Part shown: piece by piece, positions 1-6,883 of the stretch
Numbering within the stretch: position 1 is the first letter of the stretch
Layout: every line of letters begins with the position of its first letter
Source: Thermoplasmata archaeon UBA61
GTDB taxonomy: Archaea; Thermoplasmatota; Thermoplasmata; Lutacidiplasmatales; UBA184
DNA: 64,000 nucleotides
Direction of reading: 5' to 3'
NCBI GenBank assembly: GCA_002503985.1
Contig: DASW01000003.1
Coordinates: 186,001 to 250,000 of the forward strand
The notes under the pieces: model-generated
What the model was told of the DNA's origin: nothing
Seen by the model: only the letters and a program-made list of their open reading frames with translations
Database searches by the model: none
Made by a program: the position numbers and the translations under genes

Positions 1-182
1 CCCTTCACGTCGGCCCAGTAGCATCCCCGGGTCCGCAGGATCAGGACGAACGCGCGGACCCGGTCGGGGCCGATCGCCTCGTCCTCGACCCACTGACCGA
101 CGTAGCGTCGCGCCTCCCCCGAAGGCGCCGGCTCGGGGTGACGGTCCCGGGCGACCGAGCGACCCACCGACTCCGGCGTCAC
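1..182 (-). CDS. Archaeosine biosynthesis radical SAM protein (RaSEA-like), N-terminal fragment
   Basis: Only the first 60 codons are in the window; the gene runs off the left edge. A GTG start overlaps the ribK stop as GTGA, so the two genes are translationally coupled. After about 25 variable residues comes an amphipathic stretch followed by 'AFVLILRTRGCYWAD'. A beta strand leading into 'LRTRGC.W' is the entry to the radical SAM cluster of archaeosine synthase partner RaSEA, whose CxxxCxxC cysteines begin with this Cys. RaSEA works with ArcS to convert a lysine-modified 7-cyano-7-deazaguanine in tRNA to archaeosine. The remaining cysteines lie outside the window, so another Elp3-like radical SAM enzyme is possible. 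Confidence 0.65.
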   Translation of the reverse strand, partial: MTPESVGRSVARDRHPEPAPSGEARRYVGQWVEDEAIGPDRVRAFVLILRTRGCYWADVK

Positions 183-883
183 GATTCCTCGATGGCGACC
201 TCGACGAGGTCGTTGTCCTTGACGTGCAACGCGGTCCGGAGGCAATCGCGTGCGATGAACTCGATGACGTCCTTGTAGTGACTTCGGTCGGGGTGGATGA
301 GGTGGCAGGGGTGACCGTTCATCCGGGCGGCAAAGCACATCGCCCCGCCGAAGGTCCGTCCGCTCGCGTGGAACCCGTCGATACGCACGCCGGTCCACTC
401 GGAGACGAGCGAGGCCCGCCGGAGGGCTTCCGGCCCCACCCGGACGTTCAGGGTGCCGGGGTAGGGCGAATAACCGAGCCTCTCGGTGAACTGGATGACG
501 TACCCCGGTTGGCTCAGGTAGTAGCGGCCTTCGCCCAATCCGGAAGCGACCTTCCCCTTGAGCGACAGCTTCGCCGGTCCTTCGAAGATACGGCGGTATC
601 CGTGGTACTCGGTGCGGAGCAGCTGCATCGCCGCGGGGGTGAGCAGGAGGCGCTGGCGCCGCTGCGCGAGGGACCGGGTGACGAGGCCTTTCGCTTCGAG
701 AGCGAGCAGGTACCGGTCGGCCGCCTGCTGGCTCACTCCGATCCGTACGCCGACCTCGCGTGAGGTGAGCACGACCGCGGTGTGGTCGCCGCCCAGGATC
801 GCGAGCAGCTTGAGGACCGCGAGCGCCTCGCCCTTCGGCCGGGGACGTGCGGTGTCGACTCGGGCGCTAGTGGAGGGTCCCAT
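179..883 (-). CDS. ribK: CTP-dependent riboflavin kinase with N-terminal HTH domain
   Basis: This 234-residue protein phosphorylates riboflavin to FMN using CTP, the archaeal route (DUF120 family). Residues about 18-90 form a winged helix-turn-helix resembling the DNA-binding half of the Thermoplasma homologue. Residues about 100-234 are the kinase barrel, with the glycine-rich 'GLGEGRYYLSQPGY' at 115-128, 'PGTLNV' at 142-147 and 'GRTFGG' at 175-180. The ATG overlaps the stop of the upstream LSm gene by one base (TGATG), and its own stop overlaps the next start, giving a tight three-gene minus-strand unit. The attached HTH raises the possibility that it also regulates transcription, as proposed for similar two-domain RibK proteins. 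Confidence 0.95.
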   Translation of the reverse strand: MGPSTSARVDTARPRPKGEALAVLKLLAILGGDHTAVVLTSREVGVRIGVSQQAADRYLLALEAKGLVTRSLAQRRQRLLLTPAAMQLLRTEYHGYRRIFEGPAKLSLKGKVASGLGEGRYYLSQPGYVIQFTERLGYSPYPGTLNVRVGPEALRRASLVSEWTGVRIDGFHASGRTFGGAMCFAARMNGHPCHLIHPDRSHYKDVIEFIARDCLRTALHVKDNDLVEVAIEES

Positions 884-1125
884 CAGGACGGCTTCCCTGC
901 CGCGCCTTGCGGGGCGTTCAGGGTGACGACGTTCGACCCGCGCAGGATGACCCGGCCCAGGTGCCGCGTGACCTCGGACGTCCGTTCCTCGGCGTCGTCC
1001 AGGACGACGTTCATGTGTTCGTCCACCCCGAGGAGCTTCCCCGTCAGCGTCCGAGAGTCCTTCAGCTCGAGCGTCACGCGCTGCTGCAGGAGCCTCTCTA
1101 CGACGTAGGTTGGACCGTCGGCCAT
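883..1125 (-). CDS. Sm-like (LSm/SmAP) RNA-binding protein
   Basis: An 80-residue Sm-fold protein if read from the ATG at 1125; an upstream in-frame start at 1203 would add 26 residues unlike any Sm protein, so I prefer 1125. The Sm1 motif spans about residues 17-49 with the RNA-contacting 'DEHMNVVLDDAEE', and Sm2 is 'LGRVILRGSNVV' at about 56-67. Archaeal SmAPs form heptameric rings that bind U-rich RNA and take part in RNA metabolism. It is the first gene of the unit with ribK and the archaeosine enzyme; no operon promoter is obvious apart from a weak 'cgctaaagg' about 27 nt upstream of 1125. Confidence 0.9.
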   Translation of the reverse strand: MADGPTYVVERLLQQRVTLELKDSRTLTGKLLGVDEHMNVVLDDAEERTSEVTRHLGRVILRGSNVVTLNAPQGAAGKPS

Positions 1126-1189
1126 CGGTCGGACGACCCGGGCGCGGCCTTTAGCGTTTTCCGGGCAGGGGGCTTTGAAATCAGATGGC

Positions 1190-1231
1190 GTTTTCTCGGC
1201 CATCTGTTTTCACGTCGTCCAGTCTGTTTTC
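1190..1231. promoter_or_regulatory. Clustered GTTTTC repeats between divergent genes
   Basis: GTTTTC occurs at 1190, 1206 and 1226, with one more copy at 1156. The last two are exactly 20 bp apart, two helical turns. The same 20-bp spacing of the same hexamer recurs upstream of the citrate synthase gene at 5640 and 5660. It may be a binding site for a dimeric regulator; no function is shown. Confidence 0.3.
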
Positions 1232-1348
1232 GCAATCCCTGTGTCGAACTCGAACATTTCGGCTTCCGTAAGTGGACACAAAGTGTTTCAAGGAGTTGTT
1301 GTCTCCAAGTATTCCGCGTAGGTTTCACAATGGGGGGTACCGGCCTTC

Positions 1349-2413
1349 GTGGTGGAGGCTGACAAGCGTATGCCTACGCGTAGCCTTGACCTAGTCATCC
1401 GAACCAGCGACCCCGGGCAGAAGGTCCAAGTTCGGACGGTGGCCGATAAGTTGAGCCGCCTCCAGACAGCTCTTCTCCACATAGGTGACTACCTCACCGG
1501 GAGCGACTTCAGAGCACGGGGCGGCTCAACCGAACTCGTGCGTCGAAAGTGTACTCTGTTTGTCTCAAATGTAAGCATCGGGAGCTTCAGCGCAACCCTT
1601 GAACTTGAGCCAGCTCCCTCCGTAACTTCGGGTGAGCTCGGTCTCGGCGAGGAAGCGGTCGCCAAACTTCAGGAGATTGTCTCGCTAGTGGAGAGTGAAC
1701 AAGAGATCGAGTCAAGGGTCGACCTATCCGTTACCAACCCCCGACATCGAACTCGTATCATCAAGGACCTAACGGACCTTTGGCCAGAGGAGCGAGACCG
1801 ACTCGCCGTCGAAGTCTCTTTCCCCGGAGAGGTGGCCGCTCCACTGACCCCGACGGGTAGGTTAGTACTAGAAGGGCTCCTATCGAGGCAGAGAGATGCT
1901 GAACAAATTTCGGTGAAGGGGGTTCTTGGGACTGCTCATGTCACGCCGGGAGAAGCCTTCTTTCGGATAACGGGCCCGGATGGACGGATTACCTGTCGCA
2001 TCACAAAGGAACAGCAAGAGAGTGCCGGAAGGCTCCTCGGCAAGCCGACGATTGTGTATGGGCAGGCTGAGTTCGATAGTGCGGGTAACGTTCGGGAGAT
2101 AACTGCGGTGGATCGATTCGAGCCATTTCGCGAGCTCACGCTTCAGCGGTTGTTCAAGGGGGATACCGAACTCGTCCTGAGACAGCCAGTAAGCGTGGCG
2201 ATAGATTACAATGATGACCTATGGATTGCGGAGAATGATGACCTAGGTATTGTGGCGGCAAACGAGGACTACGACGTTTGCCTTCAGGATTTCCAAGATG
2301 AGTTCTTCTTTGCATGGGAGGAGTACGGGCGTGCCGAAGACTCGCAACTTACCGTCGGGGCTCGAAACCTAAAGCGTTCGCTCACGGAGTTGGTTCTCGG
2401 GGAGGCGCGGTGA
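1349..2413 (+). CDS. Unknown protein with HicB-like C-terminal segment
   Basis: A 354-residue protein I do not recognise over most of its length. Starts are GTG 1349 or ATG 1370; no clear TATA box decides. Residues 1-270 look like a soluble mixed alpha/beta protein. The last 75 residues contain 'VAIDYNDDLWIAENDDLG' (283-300) followed by a glutamate-rich helix and 'ARNLKRSLTEL'. This is the strand-helix layout of HicB-type antitoxins, in which a degraded RNase H-like domain begins with a Gly/Asp-Trp-hydrophobic-Ala-Glu strand. Its stop overlaps the start of the HicA-like gene (GTGA), so the pair is coupled. Base composition is visibly less GC-rich than in the flanking core genes, consistent with acquisition. 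Confidence 0.65.
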   Translation: MVEADKRMPTRSLDLVIRTSDPGQKVQVRTVADKLSRLQTALLHIGDYLTGSDFRARGGSTELVRRKCTLFVSNVSIGSFSATLELEPAPSVTSGELGLGEEAVAKLQEIVSLVESEQEIESRVDLSVTNPRHRTRIIKDLTDLWPEERDRLAVEVSFPGEVAAPLTPTGRLVLEGLLSRQRDAEQISVKGVLGTAHVTPGEAFFRITGPDGRITCRITKEQQESAGRLLGKPTIVYGQAEFDSAGNVREITAVDRFEPFRELTLQRLFKGDTELVLRQPVSVAIDYNDDLWIAENDDLGIVAANEDYDVCLQDFQDEFFFAWEEYGRAEDSQLTVGARNLKRSLTELVLGEAR

Positions 2414-2706
2414 CCCAGATCAAAACGCGGCTTGTTGCGACTGGCCTGATGAACAAAGGATTTCGGGAGGCGGACGGTGATCACCGTCGTCTCATCTTTT
2501 ATTTCGAGGGACGAAAGACCGAAGTGCGTACTAAGGTGAGCCACGGATCGCGGGAGATTAGTGACGGGTTGATTCACGCGATGGCCCAACAAACGAAGCT
2601 CAGCAAGGGGGACTTTATTGATCTCGTCACATGCACCCTAAGCGAGGATGGTTACGCTGAGAAATTGAGGGCATCCGGAGTCAACCTGGACCCCGTGACA
2701 GGCTAG
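2410..2706 (+). CDS. HicA-like small protein, possible toxin of a coupled pair
   Basis: Read from the GTG at 2410 that overlaps the previous stop, this is a 98-residue protein. An N-terminal 'GLMNKGFREADGDHRRLIF' resembles the helix and the histidine-bearing strand of HicA mRNA interferases (double-stranded RNA-binding fold). 'TKVSHGSREISDGLIHAMA' then supplies the second His-Gly segment and helix, and a C-terminal helical extension of about 35 residues follows. Conserved short proteins of this form are usually left as hypothetical. With its upstream partner it could be a toxin-antitoxin module placed beside an insertion sequence. No activity is proven and the catalytic His assignment is inference. 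Confidence 0.65.
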   Translation: MTQIKTRLVATGLMNKGFREADGDHRRLIFYFEGRKTEVRTKVSHGSREISDGLIHAMAQQTKLSKGDFIDLVTCTLSEDGYAEKLRASGVNLDPVTG

Positions 2707-2778
2707 AACTCAGCCAACGTAACTCGTCCAATCGAGACCTCAACCCGTCGACCAAGCGGCGAAGGGACGAATCACAGA

Positions 2779-4050
2779 TTAGGTATCGCCATCCAGGCCA
2801 TGTCCCGTGAAGCTGGGCGCGATGCCGTTCTCAAACATCTCGTGTACGACCACCGTGAGGTTGTACGCGATGAGCTTGCAGAGGATTTCGTTCACCTGGG
2901 CGACCGGCTTCCGGGACCGGATGTTCTCTCCGAACTTTCGCTTGAACGCCGAGAATACCGACTCCACATTTGACCGCTTGTGGTAATTCCGGTCGAATTC
3001 CTCTCGATTCGCCTGGAAAAGGTAGAACGCCTTTCGCCAGGCTGATGAAGAGTTCGCGCCCCGAATCCGGCTACGCGAATTCGACTTGAACGGGATGTAC
3101 GCCTGCATCCCCAGATCGCTGGCGAGTTGGTAGCTATCCCTCGATAGATACCCCTTGTCGGCCACCACCACCGTCGGGTGAAACCCATCCTCCAAGCTCC
3201 CGCGAAGCAGGGACTCGAACTGGGGGGAGTCCGCCGAGTTCGCCTCGCCAACAAACGCCCGGATTATTATGTGGGTCTTGGTCCCGATCATCGCGTGGAC
3301 CTTGAGCCATCGCCTTTGCCGCTTCTCACCATGCTTCTCCTCGCGCCAGCCCCCAAACGAAGTCGTCTGCACCCCGGTCGAATCCGGGGCGACTGCTCCG
3401 CCACGCTCCAAACCGGCAACCGGGAGGGCGCTTAGGCTGAGGAGGCGGTACAGAATCGCGGTGACTTCGGGCCGCGTAAGCAGGTTGGAAGCTACCGCGA
3501 AGCTCGGGGCTCGGGAAAGGAGTCCCCGGTCAGCTACATTTGCATAAACCCCGCAAGCTCGGCGGCCGGAGAGCCCGGAATAGACCTTGAGGATCGCGCA
3601 ATACAGGTCGTCCTGTATCGAGGTTGGGGCGGGCCCGGGCAGGCCCGGTGCCCGGGGGAAGTCGTAGGCCTCTTCGACTAGTTCACGTAGGAGTGAGTCG
3701 AGGAGACGCATTTCCTCGGTCTGCCCCTTCGTGTACGTCGAGTGCTGAGCGTATTGCTTGCGGACCTTCCGCTGCGGTACGGGAAGGTTCCCCCCGGCCT
3801 CGCATAGATGGAGGTCCATGATGGCAAAGATATGCTTGCAGGGCTCCCCCCGCCGATTGGCGAAGTCCTTGCACCCGCACCGGAACTCTCCATCTTTGTT
3901 AGAAACCAGATGGCGCCCAAAACCGGTCTGGGACGGAACTGACCATTCATTCGCACCGATCTTCTCAATCCCCTCCGGGTGCGAGGCGATTTCCTGCCCT
4001 CGAACCATCCGCCTCTCGCTCGATGTCTGTGGCATGGTGTTTGTCTCCAT
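2779..4050 (-). CDS. DDE transposase with N-terminal SWIM zinc finger
   Basis: Read from ATG 4050 this is 423 residues. Residues 58-73 hold a SWIM zinc finger (C58, C60, C71, H73; 'FRCGCKDF...EPCKH'). The IS4/IS5-type catalytic domain follows with D223 ('PDSTGVQTT'), D298 ('VVADKGYLS') and E363 ('KRSNVESVFSAFK'), so the DDE triad is intact. The start is chosen because a TATA-like 'ctatacc' lies about 27 nt upstream on the minus strand; an in-frame extension to 4329 would run through the promoter and a divergent gene. An intact frame suggests recent or current activity. It sits between the HicBA-like pair and a small zinc-ribbon gene. Confidence 0.9.
   Translation of the reverse strand: METNTMPQTSSERRMVRGQEIASHPEGIEKIGANEWSVPSQTGFGRHLVSNKDGEFRCGCKDFANRRGEPCKHIFAIMDLHLCEAGGNLPVPQRKVRKQYAQHSTYTKGQTEEMRLLDSLLRELVEEAYDFPRAPGLPGPAPTSIQDDLYCAILKVYSGLSGRRACGVYANVADRGLLSRAPSFAVASNLLTRPEVTAILYRLLSLSALPVAGLERGGAVAPDSTGVQTTSFGGWREEKHGEKRQRRWLKVHAMIGTKTHIIIRAFVGEANSADSPQFESLLRGSLEDGFHPTVVVADKGYLSRDSYQLASDLGMQAYIPFKSNSRSRIRGANSSSAWRKAFYLFQANREEFDRNYHKRSNVESVFSAFKRKFGENIRSRKPVAQVNEILCKLIAYNLTVVVHEMFENGIAPSFTGHGLDGDT
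2779..4050 (-). mobile_element. Insertion sequence (SWIM-DDE transposase type), ends not resolved
   Basis: The element is defined here only by its transposase gene. I compared the flanks 2707-2778 and 4051-4160 by eye and found no convincing terminal inverted repeats or target duplication. 'aggtat' recurs near both ends but in direct orientation. Confidence 0.55.
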
Positions 4051-4069
4051 CGCCGTCAGCACCTTACGT

Positions 4070-4087
4070 AATAGGTATAGTCTATAA
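4070..4087 (-). promoter_or_regulatory. TATA-box region for the transposase
   Basis: On the minus strand the stretch reads 'tatagactatacctatt'. The 'ctatacc' core (4074-4080) is centred 27 nt before ATG 4050, the spacing expected for a leaderless archaeal transcript. Confidence 0.5.
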
Positions 4088-4160
4088 GGTATATAATGTG
4101 TTCTCTCTGACTCCCAATCAGCGGCGAGCTTATCTACCCATTGGGTTATACCCAGGACGT

Positions 4161-4313
4161 ATGGCTCGCGTACGACTCTCCGGGTTCCGATGCGAGCGGT
4201 GCGGCCATGAGTGGGTGCCTCGGTCGCAGACTGAGGGCGATCCCACGATCTGTCCAAAGTGTAAGTCGCCCTACTGGAACAAGCCTCGGCGGAAGAAGCA
4301 GACCCCCGAATAG
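4161..4313 (+). CDS. Small zinc-ribbon protein (50 aa)
   Basis: A 50-residue protein starting 'MARVRLSGFRCERCGHEW' and carrying two CxxC knuckles ('CERC' and 'CPKC') about 22 residues apart, ending in a basic 'KPRRKK' tail. Proteins of this type (a single treble-clef or ribbon with a GHEW motif) are widespread in archaea and bacteria, and their role is unsettled; they often lie beside mobile or toxin-antitoxin genes. ATG 4161 is preferred over an upstream in-frame start because 'cttatcta' at 4129-4136 is centred 28 nt upstream, fitting a leaderless mRNA, and because family members start at this point. It diverges from the transposase. Confidence 0.75.
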   Translation: MARVRLSGFRCERCGHEWVPRSQTEGDPTICPKCKSPYWNKPRRKKQTPE

Positions 4314-4452
4314 ACTCAAAGTCGTCCAAACGAAGTTGACAGCCTGAAGGGCATCTGTACTACTGCCTCCGGGCGTGAGCGGGTGCCGGGATGCTTGTTA
4401 GTTCGGCCCGGGCTGCAGAAAGCCCTGAGCCCGTGCATATGCGCAAGACTCG

Positions 4453-5184
4453 CTAAGGGCCCTTCGGCGGCTCGCCGACGGGCTTCGCTCCTATGCGCTT
4501 CTTCAGAATCTCTAGGTGGTCAACAGCGGCCTCGATTGCTTCGGTACTCAAGGCAACCTGGAGATAGTACTCGTTCTCTTGGAACAGGGTCTTGGTAGGC
4601 CCATTGAAGTCTGGAAGTACATTCGGTCTGATCTGGTCCCTATCCCCGCCTGCCCCCCCCTTGTCACCGTCGCCACTCTGGCGGCCGGGAGCACGACCAC
4701 GACCAGTAGGAGCTCCCTCCGAGGGCCTGAAGTACTTCAGTGCATCCTGATAGATCTCCTCCGTTCGCTTTGCGAACTCGGCGACTTCTGTGGGAGTGGT
4801 ATTCGTCACTTTGCTAAGGACCGGCTTGAAGTCCTGCTCGTGATACGCCGTGCCCAGCCCCTCGTAAAGTGAGTTCAGGACAGGAACTCTTCGGATAGCT
4901 TCGGCCATCGCCTCGGCTGCGTCCTTGTCGTTGAGTGGGGAGATGATTCGTTCGCCGAGGCGGGAAAGAGCGATGCTCTTACGAGACGATTCCAGCAGCC
5001 CGTAGAGTTTGGAAAGTGCTAGCCACTTGTAAAACAAACTCCCACCATGAGACTTAGGCGAGTAGCCCAGTTCAGATGTGAACGTACTCCACGTCTTGAT
5101 GTTCTTCCCCTTCACCGATCGGGCAATTTTAACCGCCTCGGAGAACGTAATTTCCGGGATTCCCATCGCACCCATACGCGGCAT
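4453..5184 (-). CDS. Winged-helix protein of unknown function
   Basis: Read from ATG 5184, 243 residues. The N-terminal half ('SFTEAVK'-like helix, 'WSTFTSELGYSPKSHGG', 'LYGLLE', then 'LSRLGERIISPL') has the pattern of a winged-helix domain with a terminal wing, similar in layout to DUF5343-type proteins of defence and mobile regions. About residues 155-195 are a Gly/Arg/Asp-rich linker, and the C-terminus is a helical 'EAIEAAVDHLEILKKR'. A minus-strand TATA box at 5209-5219 is centred about 30 nt before ATG 5184, which decides the start against the TTG at 5199. It closes the accessory patch that begins at 1.3 kb. No function is assigned. Confidence 0.75.
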   Translation of the reverse strand: MPRMGAMGIPEITFSEAVKIARSVKGKNIKTWSTFTSELGYSPKSHGGSLFYKWLALSKLYGLLESSRKSIALSRLGERIISPLNDKDAAEAMAEAIRRVPVLNSLYEGLGTAYHEQDFKPVLSKVTNTTPTEVAEFAKRTEEIYQDALKYFRPSEGAPTGRGRAPGRQSGDGDKGGAGGDRDQIRPNVLPDFNGPTKTLFQENEYYLQVALSTEAIEAAVDHLEILKKRIGAKPVGEPPKGP

Positions 5185-5208
5185 GGCAATTCCCCACAAT
5201 ACGTTCCG

Positions 5209-5219
5209 GTATAAATGCT
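5209..5219 (-). promoter_or_regulatory. TATA box
   Basis: Minus-strand 'gcatttatacc', centred about 30 nt upstream of ATG 5184; it fits a leaderless transcript of the winged-helix gene. Confidence 0.6.
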
Positions 5220-5686
5220 ATCGTACTTCTGGAAGTGTTTCGTCCAGAATAATCTACGTGGCTCGCTGGTGGCTCAACTTCCGGTAGAGCCATCCGCTAG
5301 GTTATATGGGGGTACTGAGTATGAGGCCCAGGAGACCGAGATGCCGTCACCCCGGGACCCACACCAGCCCTCGCAGGTGAGATCGTTCACTGTCCACCGA
5401 GTCCTAGGGCTAGCGGAGGACTGGAGGCCGATGGTATCGCGGACGCCCTAGGGTCTTGAGCAGCCCTCCCGGCTTTGGTACGCGCGGGGTCGGTGCCCTA
5501 GGGCGCTGGTGGGCGCGGTTGTCGCCGCGTCCGCCAGCATATGTTACCTTAACGAGAAATTAACCTTATTCACCGCTCTCGAGGGAAGTAAGAGAGGGTT
5601 CCATTCGAGCCCGTAAGCGTCTGGTAGGCGAGCCAATCCGTTTTCAAGGTAGGCTAACCGTTTTCACAACGGCTCCCCGGGGCGAT
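5220..5686. other. Intergenic region, no supported gene
   Basis: About 470 bp. It contains a short open frame from 5341 (36 codons) preceded by 'gttatatgg', which I cannot support as a gene. An AT-rich patch around 5541-5575 and a pair of GTTTTC hexamers lie close to the citrate synthase start. Confidence 0.5.
5640..5665 (+). promoter_or_regulatory. Paired GTTTTC hexamers upstream of citrate synthase
   Basis: GTTTTC at 5640 and 5660, 20 bp apart, ending 22 bp before the ATG. The same pair with the same spacing occurs at 1206/1226. No clear TATA box is seen here, so the pair may overlap or replace promoter elements. This is inference from recurrence only. Confidence 0.3.
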
Positions 5687-6871
5687 ATGATTTCAAAGCC
5701 CGGGCAGGGTGAAGGATATCATAGGGACCGTGTTCGCCCGCCCGTGTCCCCGGCGCACGTCTCGAAAGGGTTGGACGACGTCGTGGTGGGAAAGTCTCGG
5801 GTCTCCTGGGTCGGAGGCGCGACCGGCGAACTCACTTACCGCGGGTTCGATGTGCGTCGGCTGGTCCCCGGCATACCGTACGAGTCGGTCGTCCACTTGC
5901 TCCTCTACGGTGAACCTCCCGCCGCGGACCCGTCGCACGAGGTCGCCCTCGCTCTGAAGGCGGCCCGGAAAGTGTCGGCGGCCGCGGGACGGCTCGTGGA
6001 CGCCCTGCCGGCGCAGCTGCCCCCGCTGGAAGCGCTGCGCACGATCCTGTCGTCGCTCGGCGACGGGAGCTTCGGCTACCCCCCGACCCTCGCCGAGGGC
6101 TTTCGTCTCATGGGTCAGACCCCTGTGCTCCTCGCCCGGTTCGTGCGTCGTTCGCACGGGGAGAAGCCCCTCCCGCCGCGCGCGGAGCTTTCGCACGCCG
6201 CGAACTACCTGTGGATGCTCACCGGGACCGTCCCTCCTCCCGATCGGGTCCGGGCGCTCGAAGGATACCTGTGCCTGCTCGCCGACCACGGGATGAACGC
6301 TTCGACGTTCGCGCTGCGCGTTGCGATCTCGACCCAGTCGGACCTCGCCAGCGCTGCCACCGCGGCCCTGGCCACGCTCAAGGGCCCGCTCCACGGAGGC
6401 GCGCCGAGCCGCGTCTCCGACATGCTGGACGCGGTCGGGACGCCCGAACGCGCGGAGGAATGGGTCGCCGAACGCTTGGGCCGCCGCGAGCTCCTCTTCG
6501 GGTTCGGCCATCGGGCGTACAAGACCGAGGACCCGAGGGGCCTGGTCCTACACGAGATCGCGCGCTCGGTCGCCGACCCGGCCCGCTTCGAGCTCGCCGA
6601 GGCGGTCGAGCGGGCCGGGCTCGCCGCGCTCCGACGGGCACGGCCCGAGGCCCGGCTGTTCACGAACGTCGAGTTCTACAGCGCCGTGGTGCTCGAGGCC
6701 GTCGGGCTCCCCCGCGAGTTGTTCACGCCGACCTTCGCGGTGGCCCGGACGGCCGGCTGGACCGCGCACGCACTCGAGCAGGCCGCGGACAACCGGCTGA
6801 TCCGGCCCGAGGTCGAGTACGTCGGGCACGCGAAGGGCCGGGCGTGGCCCCGGCCGTTCGCCGGCGCGTGA
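5687..6871 (+). CDS. gltA: Citrate synthase
   Basis: A 394-residue single-domain citrate synthase that condenses acetyl-CoA and oxaloacetate, the entry step of the citric acid cycle. Family signatures are 'ADHGMNAS' (H201), 'GPLHGGAP' (H236, one catalytic His) and 'GFGHRAYKTEDPR' (H275, the second catalytic His). The usual catalytic Asp of the 'NVDFYSG' motif reads Glu here ('NVEFYSAVV', E329). That change is seen in some actinobacterial-type enzymes, but it is worth noting. The first 25 residues precede the usual family start; a later start cannot be excluded because no TATA box is obvious. It converges on dnaK with 12 bp between stops. Confidence 0.92.
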   Translation: MISKPGQGEGYHRDRVRPPVSPAHVSKGLDDVVVGKSRVSWVGGATGELTYRGFDVRRLVPGIPYESVVHLLLYGEPPAADPSHEVALALKAARKVSAAAGRLVDALPAQLPPLEALRTILSSLGDGSFGYPPTLAEGFRLMGQTPVLLARFVRRSHGEKPLPPRAELSHAANYLWMLTGTVPPPDRVRALEGYLCLLADHGMNASTFALRVAISTQSDLASAATAALATLKGPLHGGAPSRVSDMLDAVGTPERAEEWVAERLGRRELLFGFGHRAYKTEDPRGLVLHEIARSVADPARFELAEAVERAGLAALRRARPEARLFTNVEFYSAVVLEAVGLPRELFTPTFAVARTAGWTAHALEQAADNRLIRPEVEYVGHAKGRAWPRPFAGA

Positions 6872-6883
6872 CGAGGCAGCCCG

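Noticed and set aside
5215..5451. Short plus-strand open frames between the winged-helix gene and citrate synthase
   Set aside because: No recognisable motif or reliable start; a TATA-like 'gttatatgg' is present but not enough to call a gene.
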